DNA from: Strigomonas culicis
Taxonomy: Eukaryota > Euglenozoa > Kinetoplastea > Trypanosomatida > Trypanosomatidae
Assembly: GCA_000482145.1 (NCBI GenBank)
Contig: AUXH01000249.1
Coordinates: forward strand, 1 to 25,967
Length of the DNA stretch: 25,967 bases
Reading direction: 5' to 3'
Shown piece by piece: positions 17,350-24,649 of the stretch. The notes under the pieces are model-generated. The model ran no database searches. It was given only the letters and a program-made list of their open reading frames with translations, and was not told the origin of the DNA. A program made the position numbers and the translations under genes. Each line of letters begins with the position of its first letter. Within the stretch, counting starts at the first letter, position 1.

Positions 17350-17719
17350 CTAGCTAAATTACTAATGTGTATAAGTATATATATGAATGTATGTGTGTGT
17401 GTGCTTCTCTTTACAATTAGGGTTGTAAGCACAGTTAGTGTTCTGTTCACTGTTGTGATTCACGTTCGCGTTATCACGATCATGAGAGAAATAGAGAGAG
17501 AGAGAGAGAGAGCAGACATATACACGTGCACGAATACACAAACCAAAAGCTGCAAGGCAATACTGCTCTCTCGTCGTCTTCAAAAAAAATAAGGTGTACA
17601 TCAGAGCATCTGTATCTATCCACAGAAAGATAGACAGATAGCAGCAGTACGACACATGTAAATCCGTTTCACTACCATCCCATCCCATTAGATTCAATAT
17701 TTTGCTATAACTAGACAAC
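17350..17719 (-). promoter_or_regulatory. Intergenic region with a CT tract and AG acceptors for the AAA+-like gene
   Basis: On the minus strand a CT dinucleotide tract (17512-17493) is followed by AG dinucleotides, the first clear one after the tract being at 17450-17451, about 100 bases before the ATG at 17349. TA- and TG-rich sequence fills 17360-17400. The part from about 17520 to 17719 is presumed 3' UTR of the gene ending at 17720. No other gene is evident. Confidence 0.5.
17493..17512. repeat. AG dinucleotide repeat
   Basis: Ten AG units in a row on the plus strand. On the transcribed strand they form the CT tract that probably directs trans-splicing of the gene starting at 17349. Confidence 0.8.
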
Positions 17720-20700
17720 TTAATGGAACTGCACGATCCATGCCCCTAACGGTGATCGAGTGCCCTCCGCTTGTCGTGTGCTGGGTCCCGCTGCGGCTGC
17801 AGCGCCGGTTGCGCAGGCCGACGTGGGGGGAAGCAAGCTCACCAGCGCGGTGGTGCCGGTCGTGGCGGTGACCGCCGCCGCACCAGCCCCGTCGCCCGTG
17901 AAGCAGGTGAGGAAGAGAAACATGAGCTCCGCCGCCATCGCCGCGCCGTACTCCACCTCCCATAGGCAAATATTCGCAAGTGTCGCGACTGTCATGGTCG
18001 GCGGGTTGCCCCGCTGCGCCGCGCGCGGCTCTGTCCGCCGCAGGAAGCACTGCGCCACCTGGCGTACACGGTTGTGAAAGAAGAGGTTGGAATAGGGGAG
18101 GCACACCATGCGCTCTTCCTCCTCCTTGAGATCGAAAAACAAGGCCTCTTCATCAACGGGAGCGGCTGCTGTCGTTTGCTTCTTCCCTCCCCTGTCCGTC
18201 TTGGCACCTGCCGCCGCCTCTCGTTTTGTCGTTTCGTCCCGTCGCTGCTGTTGTTGTTGCTGGATGGTGGCCAGCAGCTCCATCGGTGTCTGCGTGAAGG
18301 TCGGCAGCAGCTCGACGTGCGTGCACACCACCGTCTGCAGCCCGTCCACTGCGTTGACGTACACCGTGTGGGCAAAGCGCTGCCGCTGCCGCGGCTCGCC
18401 GCGGTCGTCGTGCGGCGTCAGACGAAACAGAAGAAGGCTGATCAGCTCCGCCGGGTGCGCCCCCCGCATCCGCGACAGCTCCACGTCCTCCTGAAGCAGT
18501 GTGAGAAAGAGGCTCTTGCGCAGCTCCTCTGCGCGGTGCGCCTTCTGCCGCTGTAACACCTCTTGCGGCGTCGGCAGCTGCGATCGGAAGACGACCTGCT
18601 CCGTCGGCTCTTCTTCTCGTGCGACCCCGTCCGCCTCCTCCTCGATCTCCTTCCGCACCTGTTCGCGGAGCTTATAGACGCCCGTGTCCGTCGTCAAGTT
18701 GTGGAGGAGCTGTTCCATGCGCTGGCGGCTGGAGAGCGGCGGGGGCGGCGAGGCCGTCGGCCGCGGGCACAGCTGCTCCAGCTGCTGCCGCCGCCGCGCG
18801 CGGTGCACCATCGGGTTCGCAAAGCACAGCAGCAGAAAGTACAAAAAGGAATGCGACGCGATCTCACACATGGCACCGATGGCGGCGCTGTCGTTGCCAC
18901 TGCCGCCGTAGCTGTGCCGTGCGTGGCTCTGGTGGCCGTAGAACCGGAGCAGCGTGGCGAGGCGCGGGAGCAGCAGCGGCGCCGTGAAGAAGCGGGTCGT
19001 CAGCGGGTGCAGGAACAGCTGGTTGACCTTGTAGGAGAGAAGCTCGTCCGCGGAGCTGCCGCCGCCGCCGCGCGACGTGCGCAGCTGACCCGCGTGGTGT
19101 GAGAAGAGGTAGTGCACATGACTGTGCCCGCCTCCGCTCGCCGCATTACTATTATTAGTATTATTGTTGTTTTTAGTGCTCGTATGGCTGCTCGTGCTGT
19201 TCGTTTCGGTCAGCGCCACCCCAGCGTCCGAGGCGGAGCCCATGGACGTGCAGAACTGCGCGAAGAGCGGGCTGCCACTGCCGTGCGGGTGCAGGCCCGT
19301 CAGCTGCTGTAGCGCCCGCCGCTGCTGCAGTGACTGCTGCTGGATGACCCGCTGCCAGCTGCCACCGGCGCAGCCGAGGTTGTCCACGACGTTGTAGTCC
19401 CCAGCGGGGCTCTGCGGCGGCGACGGGCTCTGCGCGTCGAGCGTCGCGGTGCGAAACCACCGCCTCAGGAAGGCGCCGACGGGGAGCGAGCGCGGAGCGA
19501 AAGCGTCCAACAGCGCCGGCGGGGAGGGTGCCGCCGTGGACAAGAAAACAAACTGCAGCAGAAAGGAATCGATGTACCGCCACACGGGCGGCTGCTCCGG
19601 CTGCGGCGGTGGCTCTTCCGTCTCGGGCAGATCCAGCCACACAAACGGGGCGGTGTCGCCCATGAGGATGCTTGACTTATCCGCATTGGGAGGAGGGTGA
19701 GCTGCATGCGCCGTGGGGGCAAGCAGGCGCGTGTCGTGGACAAAGGGCGTGGGGTCGAAGGTGAACAGCAGCAGCGAGGGCAGCGTGGGGTAGCAGATGC
19801 ATGAGCTGAACGTGGAGAGCCGGAAGTAGGGGTCTGAGAGCACGATGGCCATCACCATCCACGCGAGCACATCCTCCACCGGAACGGGCGCCATCGCGGC
19901 CGGCGGCGACGGCTCCTCTGTCGTCTGCGCAAACTGCACAATGGAGTTCTGATAGACGTTGTGGAAGGTCCGACCCATGCGCACGAGTCCGCGCCACTCG
20001 TAGTCTTCCTTCGTGCGGGCCCCCTCCTCAAGGCCGTCGCCACGATCCGCCCCGTCCCGCTCCGCTTCCTCTCCGTCTTCTTCTGCCTCCCCCTCCGCCA
20101 CGGTCTCGGGCTGCTGCGAGAGATACACCGACACCGCGTAGGACGCCCAGTCGCACATGTACGCCGTCGTGTTGTCCAACAGCTTGTGGCGGTTCTGGTT
20201 GTACGCGTAGGAGAGCGGGGCCGCACCGTCTCCGCTGCCGGGGCGGCGCGCCGCGGCGGCCCCCGGGCCGTCCCTCAGCAGCGACAGCAGCGCGGCCACC
20301 GTCAGACTGCAGTGCCCACCACCGCCACCACCACCACCGCCGTGGAGCAGCAGTGCCTGCGCGACGAGCGAGCGCAGGCGCTGTTGCAGCAGGGCGGGGT
20401 GGATCCAGCGGTCGCCGGTCAGCACCGCGCGGCCCTCGTCCTGCTCCTGCCGCCGCCGCTCGCGCGACGGCTGGTAGCCGTTGGGGAAGGACGAGAAGTG
20501 GAAGGGAGAGGCGCCGCGGGGCCGCTGCCGCGACGGCGGTGGCAGCCCCCCGTCCGTGCTGTCGCTGTGGTGCTTGCGGCGGCCGCCACCGCCTGTGCGC
20601 CCCGCTCCGACAGCGGCGCGTGGGCCGAGAGATCGGGCCGTGTACCTGATGCCGCGCGTGCTAGTGTGGTTGTGGAACCACAGTCGCCCAGGCGCCAACG

Positions 20701-20749
20701 TTACCGCGGTTCGTCTGTCTGTGAGACGTGTCGGAAAGAAGCGATACAT
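17720..20749 (-). CDS. Large hypothetical protein, probably mitochondrial
   Basis: The 1009-residue product matches no family I know. Residues 1-45 are rich in Arg, Thr, Ser and aromatics with a single acidic residue (MYRFFPTRLTDRRTAVTLAP and on), as expected of a mitochondrial targeting peptide. The body has predicted helical stretches, for example WASYAVSVYLSQQPE, VLAWMVMAIVLSDPYF, VNQLFLHPLTTRFFTAPLLL and HSFLYFLLLCFANPMV, separated by low-complexity inserts (Gly run, Ser/Thr/Asn repeat, Glu-rich, Gln run). A charged helical segment, YKLREQVRKEIEEEADG, lies in the C-terminal third. The hydrophobic stretches are short and mixed, so a soluble alpha-helical protein is more likely than a membrane one. 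A component of a large mitochondrial assembly (ribosome, respiratory complex or RNA-processing complex) would fit the size and composition, but nothing in the sequence proves it. The start is the ATG at 20749. Confidence 0.75.
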   Translation of the reverse strand: MYRFFPTRLTDRRTAVTLAPGRLWFHNHTSTRGIRYTARSLGPRAAVGAGRTGGGGRRKHHSDSTDGGLPPPSRQRPRGASPFHFSSFPNGYQPSRERRRQEQDEGRAVLTGDRWIHPALLQQRLRSLVAQALLLHGGGGGGGGGHCSLTVAALLSLLRDGPGAAAARRPGSGDGAAPLSYAYNQNRHKLLDNTTAYMCDWASYAVSVYLSQQPETVAEGEAEEDGEEAERDGADRGDGLEEGARTKEDYEWRGLVRMGRTFHNVYQNSIVQFAQTTEEPSPPAAMAPVPVEDVLAWMVMAIVLSDPYFRLSTFSSCICYPTLPSLLLFTFDPTPFVHDTRLLAPTAHAAHPPPNADKSSILMGDTAPFVWLDLPETEEPPPQPEQPPVWRYIDSFLLQFVFLSTAAPSPPALLDAFAPRSLPVGAFLRRWFRTATLDAQSPSPPQSPAGDYNVVDNLGCAGGSWQRVIQQQSLQQRRALQQLTGLHPHGSGSPLFAQFCTSMGSASDAGVALTETNSTSSHTSTKNNNNTNNSNAASGGGHSHVHYLFSHHAGQLRTSRGGGGSSADELLSYKVNQLFLHPLTTRFFTAPLLLPRLATLLRFYGHQSHARHSYGGSGNDSAAIGAMCEIASHSFLYFLLLCFANPMVHRARRRQQLEQLCPRPTASPPPPLSSRQRMEQLLHNLTTDTGVYKLREQVRKEIEEEADGVAREEEPTEQVVFRSQLPTPQEVLQRQKAHRAEELRKSLFLTLLQEDVELSRMRGAHPAELISLLLFRLTPHDDRGEPRQRQRFAHTVYVNAVDGLQTVVCTHVELLPTFTQTPMELLATIQQQQQQRRDETTKREAAAGAKTDRGGKKQTTAAAPVDEEALFFDLKEEEERMVCLPYSNLFFHNRVRQVAQCFLRRTEPRAAQRGNPPTMTVATLANICLWEVEYGAAMAAELMFLFLTCFTGDGAGAAAVTATTGTTALVSLLPPTSACATGAAAAAGPSTRQAEGTRSPLGAWIVQFH

Positions 20750-21095
20750 GATGAGAAGCTACGACAAAACCAGATAACAGTATATAAAGTGAAACTATAT
20801 GTATATATATATGTTTGTGTGTGTGTGACTAACTTTACTCTATGTGTTTCTCAGTATATGAATCATCTTGTAGCTATTACTCTTCTCTTTTTTTTTTTTT
20901 ACACCGCTATCACTACTTTTTGAAAAGAGAAAAAAAAAACAAGTGGAGAGGAAGCGAAAGAAACGGTACCATGACATGAGAGGCATCCCCACTTCATTTT
21001 CCTTTTGTACTACTGTACACACGCTCAAGTCAGACTATACTTCAAGGATACCGCATTGCTCTCTTTTTTTTTTTTGCGTACGTAATAAAAGAAGA

Positions 21096-21119
21096 TTATA
21101 TATATATATATATATATAC
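21096..21119. repeat. TA dinucleotide repeat
   Basis: About twelve TA units in succession, within the AT-rich non-coding region between the genes at 17720-20749 and 21309-22052. Confidence 0.8.
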
Positions 21120-21163
21120 ATACATAAAGAAAAAAAATAAATAGAGAATGTATATCACGAAAC

Positions 21164-21164
<1 letters not shown>

Positions 21165-21198
<34 letters not shown>
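21165..21198. repeat. AC dinucleotide microsatellite
   Basis: Seventeen AC units in a row on the plus strand, which read as TG repeats on the transcribed strand in the presumed 3' UTR of the gene ending at 21309. Such repeats are common in trypanosomatid non-coding DNA and are likely to vary in length between strains. Confidence 0.85.
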
Positions 21199-21199
<1 letters not shown>

Positions 21200-21308
21200 A
21201 GCACCAGCCACCAGGCAATCATGCAGAACAGAAAAAGCGAAGGAGCGACATTCTATGTACCTCGAAGATATGCACATGAGTCCTTGCGTACCAATACGGC
21301 CATGACAC

Positions 21309-22052
21309 CTATCGATCCTTACGGATGATAGCCAGTCGCCCCATCATCCTGTCGCTGACCTGCTGCTCCAGCTCCGCGAACACTTGCCGCTCCTCTTCCG
21401 TCAGATCCTCCTCTCCCCCCTTCTCACACTCGTTGTGCGCGGTGTCTATTTTGATAGGGTTCGCATGTTTACTCGCACCCAGCTTGTCCGTGGCCGCAGA
21501 CTTTAAGGTGACGGTGACGTGCTGCGGGTTGTGGAGAGGCACCGCGCCGGTGGGATGGGGGGCGAGAGGCGGCAGCTGGGACACAAGTGCCGCCAACCGC
21601 TTTTGTACGTGCGTGTGGGCACCACTCATGCGGCTCGCCCCCGCCTCGTCCGCATCGCTGCTGCTGCCGCTGCTGCTGACCGCTCCGTAGGTGATGTCCT
21701 GGTGTTGCGGATCCGCGGAGCTGTCGGAATCGTCGTCGTCGTCGCCGTCGGAGGTCTTGCTGACGGTGGCATCCTCTTCTCCCACCGCCTCCGCCTCCCT
21801 CTCTAAGATGGCCTCGCGCATCCGGAGCACTTGTTTGTACGGGCTGGCCGCCAGCGCGGCGTTGGGCCTCGCACCGCTCGCCACCGGATTCCCTTCCGGA
21901 CCCGGCCATAACGCTTCCATCCGCTCCGCTATCGCTAAGGCTTCGAGGAGATTATCGTCCTGCAGGCAGCGAAGAAGCTGCACGTTGAGACTGAAGTATT
22001 GTTCATCCGCCTCGGCTGTGACATCCGGCGTCAGGGGCGCGGAGGCCGACAT
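21309..22052 (-). CDS. Small acidic protein of unknown function
   Basis: A 247-residue protein with no family that I recognise. The N-terminal part has a likely helical repeat-like segment, YFSLNVQLLRCLQDDNLLEALAI (about 19-41), where Leu and Ala spacing suggests paired helices. The middle is disordered and acidic, with Asp/Ser runs (about 103-135) that look like casein-kinase-2 sites. The C-terminus, EEDLTEEERQVFAELEQQVS and following, is a charged amphipathic helix ending in basic residues. The frame is open for 29 more codons upstream to an ATG at 22139, but those codons are the polypyrimidine tract and CTTTAG acceptor read as protein (Phe/Leu-rich, mimicking a membrane anchor). I therefore start at the first ATG downstream of the acceptor, 22052. 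It should be soluble. Confidence 0.75.
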   Translation of the reverse strand: MSASAPLTPDVTAEADEQYFSLNVQLLRCLQDDNLLEALAIAERMEALWPGPEGNPVASGARPNAALAASPYKQVLRMREAILEREAEAVGEEDATVSKTSDGDDDDDSDSSADPQHQDITYGAVSSSGSSSDADEAGASRMSGAHTHVQKRLAALVSQLPPLAPHPTGAVPLHNPQHVTVTLKSAATDKLGASKHANPIKIDTAHNECEKGGEEDLTEEERQVFAELEQQVSDRMMGRLAIIRKDR

Positions 22053-22248
22053 GATCTCTATCAATCTCTCGAACTCTTTCACAGCTAAAGAAAGAAAAAA
22101 GAGGAAGTAGAGAGAAAAAACAAGAGCCAAAATGAACATTTATTTAGACATCCCACTCAAGGCAAAAAAATAAACAAAAAAAGAGACCTTACATGGTATA
22201 GACATGTGAAAGCGACAAACTTTTTTTTTTTTTAAATGTGTGATGCAT
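22053..22248 (-). promoter_or_regulatory. Polypyrimidine tract and trans-splice acceptor for the 21309-22052 gene
   Basis: Minus-strand bases from about 22125 to 22087 are nearly all pyrimidines (TTTTTTCTCTCTACTTCCTC and on), ending in CTTTAG, with the AG at 22085-22086. Spliced-leader addition there would leave a 32-base 5' UTR before the ATG at 22052. The gap to the upstream transporter stop codon at 22249 is short, so the transporter's 3' UTR is unlikely to exceed roughly 100 bases. Confidence 0.65.
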
Positions 22249-24216
22249 CTACACCGCGTCCCTGTTGGCGTTCTGCTCCTCCAGCTCGCGCTCCAACACC
22301 TTCGCGCCCGGGGCGGCTGCCAGCAGCAGCAGCGTCGCCGCCGCGTGCACCACCGCGGTGACAAGGAACGCGCGCTGAAAGCCCTTCTCGCCCGCACCCG
22401 CCGCCCCGCTCGCGGGATCCGTGCTCGTCGTGTTCCAATGTTGGATGAGCAGACCCCCGAGGAAGGCGCTGCCGGACCATGCCAGGGATGTAACCGACTC
22501 GAACGCGGCGAAGAGCGCGCGCTTCTCCTTCTCCTCGCGGAGGCTGTCCATGATGAGGCTGCGCGTGATGCCGAAGACAGCGTTCATGCAGCCGTTGCGG
22601 AGCAGAAAGAGGAGACTCACAACGAGCTGAAAGGAGCGCAGCTGACTGCTGTTCTGCGTGGCGCTCGGCGATGCGGAGGAAGAGGACGAAGTCGAGGCGG
22701 CGGCGGCGGCGGTCGATGGCGGCACAGGGAGCAGCGACAGCAGCACGAGCGCCGCGATGCCCACCGCGCGGACGGCAAAGACGCTGTGGAGGCGGCCGAG
22801 CCGCGGCAGCAGAACGCGTGACACGACCACCGACGACACAAACGCGGTGAGGAGCGTCGACAGGAGGTAGTTCGCGTAGATGCGGCGCGGCCCCATCGCG
22901 GCGCACTCCACGAAGAAAATGGAGAAGTACTGCAGCGTCATGCCGGAGCCGACGGACAGGAGAAAGTCGACCGCGCAGACCACGTAGGGCACCGCGCGCA
23001 CGGCGGCGCTCGCGCGGCCGCGAGAGGGGCTATCCAACGGCGGTGGGCCCACCGTTGCGGCCGCCGCACCCTGCACGGCGTCGAGCTGGCCGGGGACCGC
23101 GTCCTCGGCCAGAGGCGGGCTGGTGCGCTTGTTCGCCTCGCGTTCGTCCGCCGGGCGCTGGCTGGCGCGGCCCGGGCCGCCCCCCTCGGGGGTCTCCGTG
23201 GTGACGACGACGACGACGACCACCTCCTCCGCCGCGGCGTGTGCGTCATGCAGTAACAGGAGCGGCAGCAGCGCCAGAGGGTGCAGGCACAGGCCGACGC
23301 GCAGCACGCGCTTCATGTTGGGGAGGTCCCAGCCGCCGCCGGCCCCGCTCAGCAGCACCATCGCGGCGCTGTAGCCGACGCAGTAGCACAGCGTCTGCAG
23401 CACCCACTTGCTGTTGTACAGCGCGGTGCGCTTGCCAATCGGAATGCTGTCCGCGAAGAGCGCCTCGGAGGAGGTCGACACAAGGCCCATATAGAGGCCG
23501 TACAGCACCTGCGCCGCGAGCAGGCAGCGGAACGCCACCGACGGCGAGGCCGCCGCGATGACGAGCAGAAAGAAGACGATCGCGACCGCGCCAAAGACGG
23601 CGCCGACGCGGAGGAAAAAGACCCGCTGCGCGAACCAGCGCTGCACAACGCGGCGCCAACAGCGGCGCAGTGCGCTGCCGCCGCCCGCCGTGGCTGCTGC
23701 ACGATGCTCCAGGGCCAGCAGCTCCACCTGGGAGCCAGAGAGGTGCGCGCTGCCTTCATCGACCTCCTCCTGAGCGGGAAGGGCCGCGGCCGCACGCTCC
23801 TGGTGGGTCGTGCGGTTGCGGTCCCGAGCCGGCAGCGCGGAGAGGATGCCGGTCAGCAGCGCAGACAGCAGCTGCGCGACCCCCGCCGCCGCCGCCGCGG
23901 TGCCGACCGCCGTCACGCCGAACTCCTTGTTGATGAAGATCGACAGCAGCTGCGCGCCCCACAGGCTGTAGCAGGCGCCGTCGAGGAAGTTGTACAGAAA
24001 GATGCCGCGCACGTTTTTGTTCTGCCAGCCGCCCGGCTGCGGCCGAGGCCGCGCGGCACCGCCCCGCGTCGGGGAGGTGGCGGCGATGGGGTCGCTTCCA
24101 TCCGCTTCCCGCGCGGTCTCGTTCTGTTTCCCCTTCTCACCCCCAGTGTCTCTGGCGGGGGCGAGCAGCGCCGCTGCGGCCGGACGTTCCCCATCGTGAC
24201 GTCTACGATTCTCCAT
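22249..24216 (-). CDS. Major facilitator superfamily transporter
   Basis: A 655-residue multi-pass membrane protein of the major facilitator superfamily; the substrate is unknown. After a hydrophilic N-terminus (1-68), helices begin at about 70 (GIFLYNFLDGACYSLWGAQL). The first half includes FFLRVGAVFGAVAIVFFLLV (200-219) and the conserved FADSIPIGKRTALYNSKWVL (254-273), an MFS-type cytoplasmic loop between helices. A long charged, low-complexity central loop (335-405) separates the two halves. The second half contains LLSTLLTAFVSSVVVSRVLL (451-470) and a well-conserved block, NGCMNAVFGITRSLIMDSLR to LAWSGSAFLGG (541-588), typical of one MFS_1 group that also occurs in plants and protists. 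A large insert separates helices 3 and 4 (about 130-190). The start is the ATG at 24216, with two possible splice acceptors upstream, one almost touching it. Some helices are uncertain, but 12 is a reasonable count. Confidence 0.85.
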   Translation of the reverse strand: MENRRRHDGERPAAAALLAPARDTGGEKGKQNETAREADGSDPIAATSPTRGGAARPRPQPGGWQNKNVRGIFLYNFLDGACYSLWGAQLLSIFINKEFGVTAVGTAAAAAGVAQLLSALLTGILSALPARDRNRTTHQERAAAALPAQEEVDEGSAHLSGSQVELLALEHRAAATAGGGSALRRCWRRVVQRWFAQRVFFLRVGAVFGAVAIVFFLLVIAAASPSVAFRCLLAAQVLYGLYMGLVSTSSEALFADSIPIGKRTALYNSKWVLQTLCYCVGYSAAMVLLSGAGGGWDLPNMKRVLRVGLCLHPLALLPLLLLHDAHAAAEEVVVVVVVTTETPEGGGPGRASQRPADEREANKRTSPPLAEDAVPGQLDAVQGAAAATVGPPPLDSPSRGRASAAVRAVPYVVCAVDFLLSVGSGMTLQYFSIFFVECAAMGPRRIYANYLLSTLLTAFVSSVVVSRVLLPRLGRLHSVFAVRAVGIAALVLLSLLPVPPSTAAAAASTSSSSSASPSATQNSSQLRSFQLVVSLLFLLRNGCMNAVFGITRSLIMDSLREEKEKRALFAAFESVTSLAWSGSAFLGGLLIQHWNTTSTDPASGAAGAGEKGFQRAFLVTAVVHAAATLLLLAAAPGAKVLERELEEQNANRDAV

Positions 24217-24649
24217 CTACTGAAATAGAGAAAGTCAGGCAGTAATAATAGTAATAATGGGAGAAAAAGAAAGGGAACTAAAGAAAAAAAAGAGAACAAG
24301 TGAATGTGTTTTTTTTGTTGTTGATCTTTTTCTTTCTTTCCCTCTTACTTTTTTTTTTTCTTCCTCCTAAGCACAAAATAGAATAAGTAGAGGATGCGCT
24401 GGCAGAGCAGAAGACACAATGATAACCATGACGTACAGCGTCGTTGGACATTCGCGTACAGCACATTAACACCTGTATCTTTCCTCATTTAGAGGAAAAA
24501 AAAAAGAAGCACTTTTTTTTTTGTTTTACACGCTACCACAAATTACCAGTATATATATGTATATATAAAGTAACCACACCAACGAGCTAACATCAACATG
24601 TCCACCTCGTCTTTTCTTTTTTTCTTTTTTCTTAATACTTCCCGTGCAT
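24217..24649 (-). promoter_or_regulatory. Intergenic region with two candidate splice acceptors for the MFS gene
   Basis: On the minus strand TTCTCTTTTTTTTCTTTAG ends at an AG at 24278-24279, leaving a 61-base leader. A second pyrimidine-rich stretch follows and ends CTATTTCAGTAG directly before the ATG at 24216, with AGs at 24220-24221 and 24217-24218. The rest (about 24300-24649) is AT-rich presumed 3' UTR of the phosphatase gene, with several A and T runs. No other gene is seen. Confidence 0.5.

Larger units (their letters stand above)
20750..21308 (-). promoter_or_regulatory. Intergenic region with splice signal, a small upstream frame and dinucleotide repeats
   Basis: The minus strand has a pyrimidine-rich tract at about 20955-20921 (CTTCCTCTCC and T runs), followed by AG at 20916-20917 and 20913-20914. 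The inferred leader to 20749 is about 165 bases and contains an ATG at 20866 opening an eight-codon frame that stops at 20840. Further upstream, TA and AC dinucleotide runs lie in the presumed 3' UTR of the gene ending at 21309. No tRNA or other RNA gene was found. Confidence 0.45.

Noticed and set aside
13885..17592. Very long open frame on the plus strand opposite the AAA+-like gene
   Set aside because: High GC at third codon positions of the minus-strand gene removes stop codons from the opposite strand. The product is an Arg/Ala/Val/Gly-rich string without domains, and every credible gene here is on the minus strand.
21025..21222. 65-codon minus-strand frame with Val/Cys repeats
   Set aside because: It is translation of the AC/TG and TA dinucleotide repeats in non-coding DNA.
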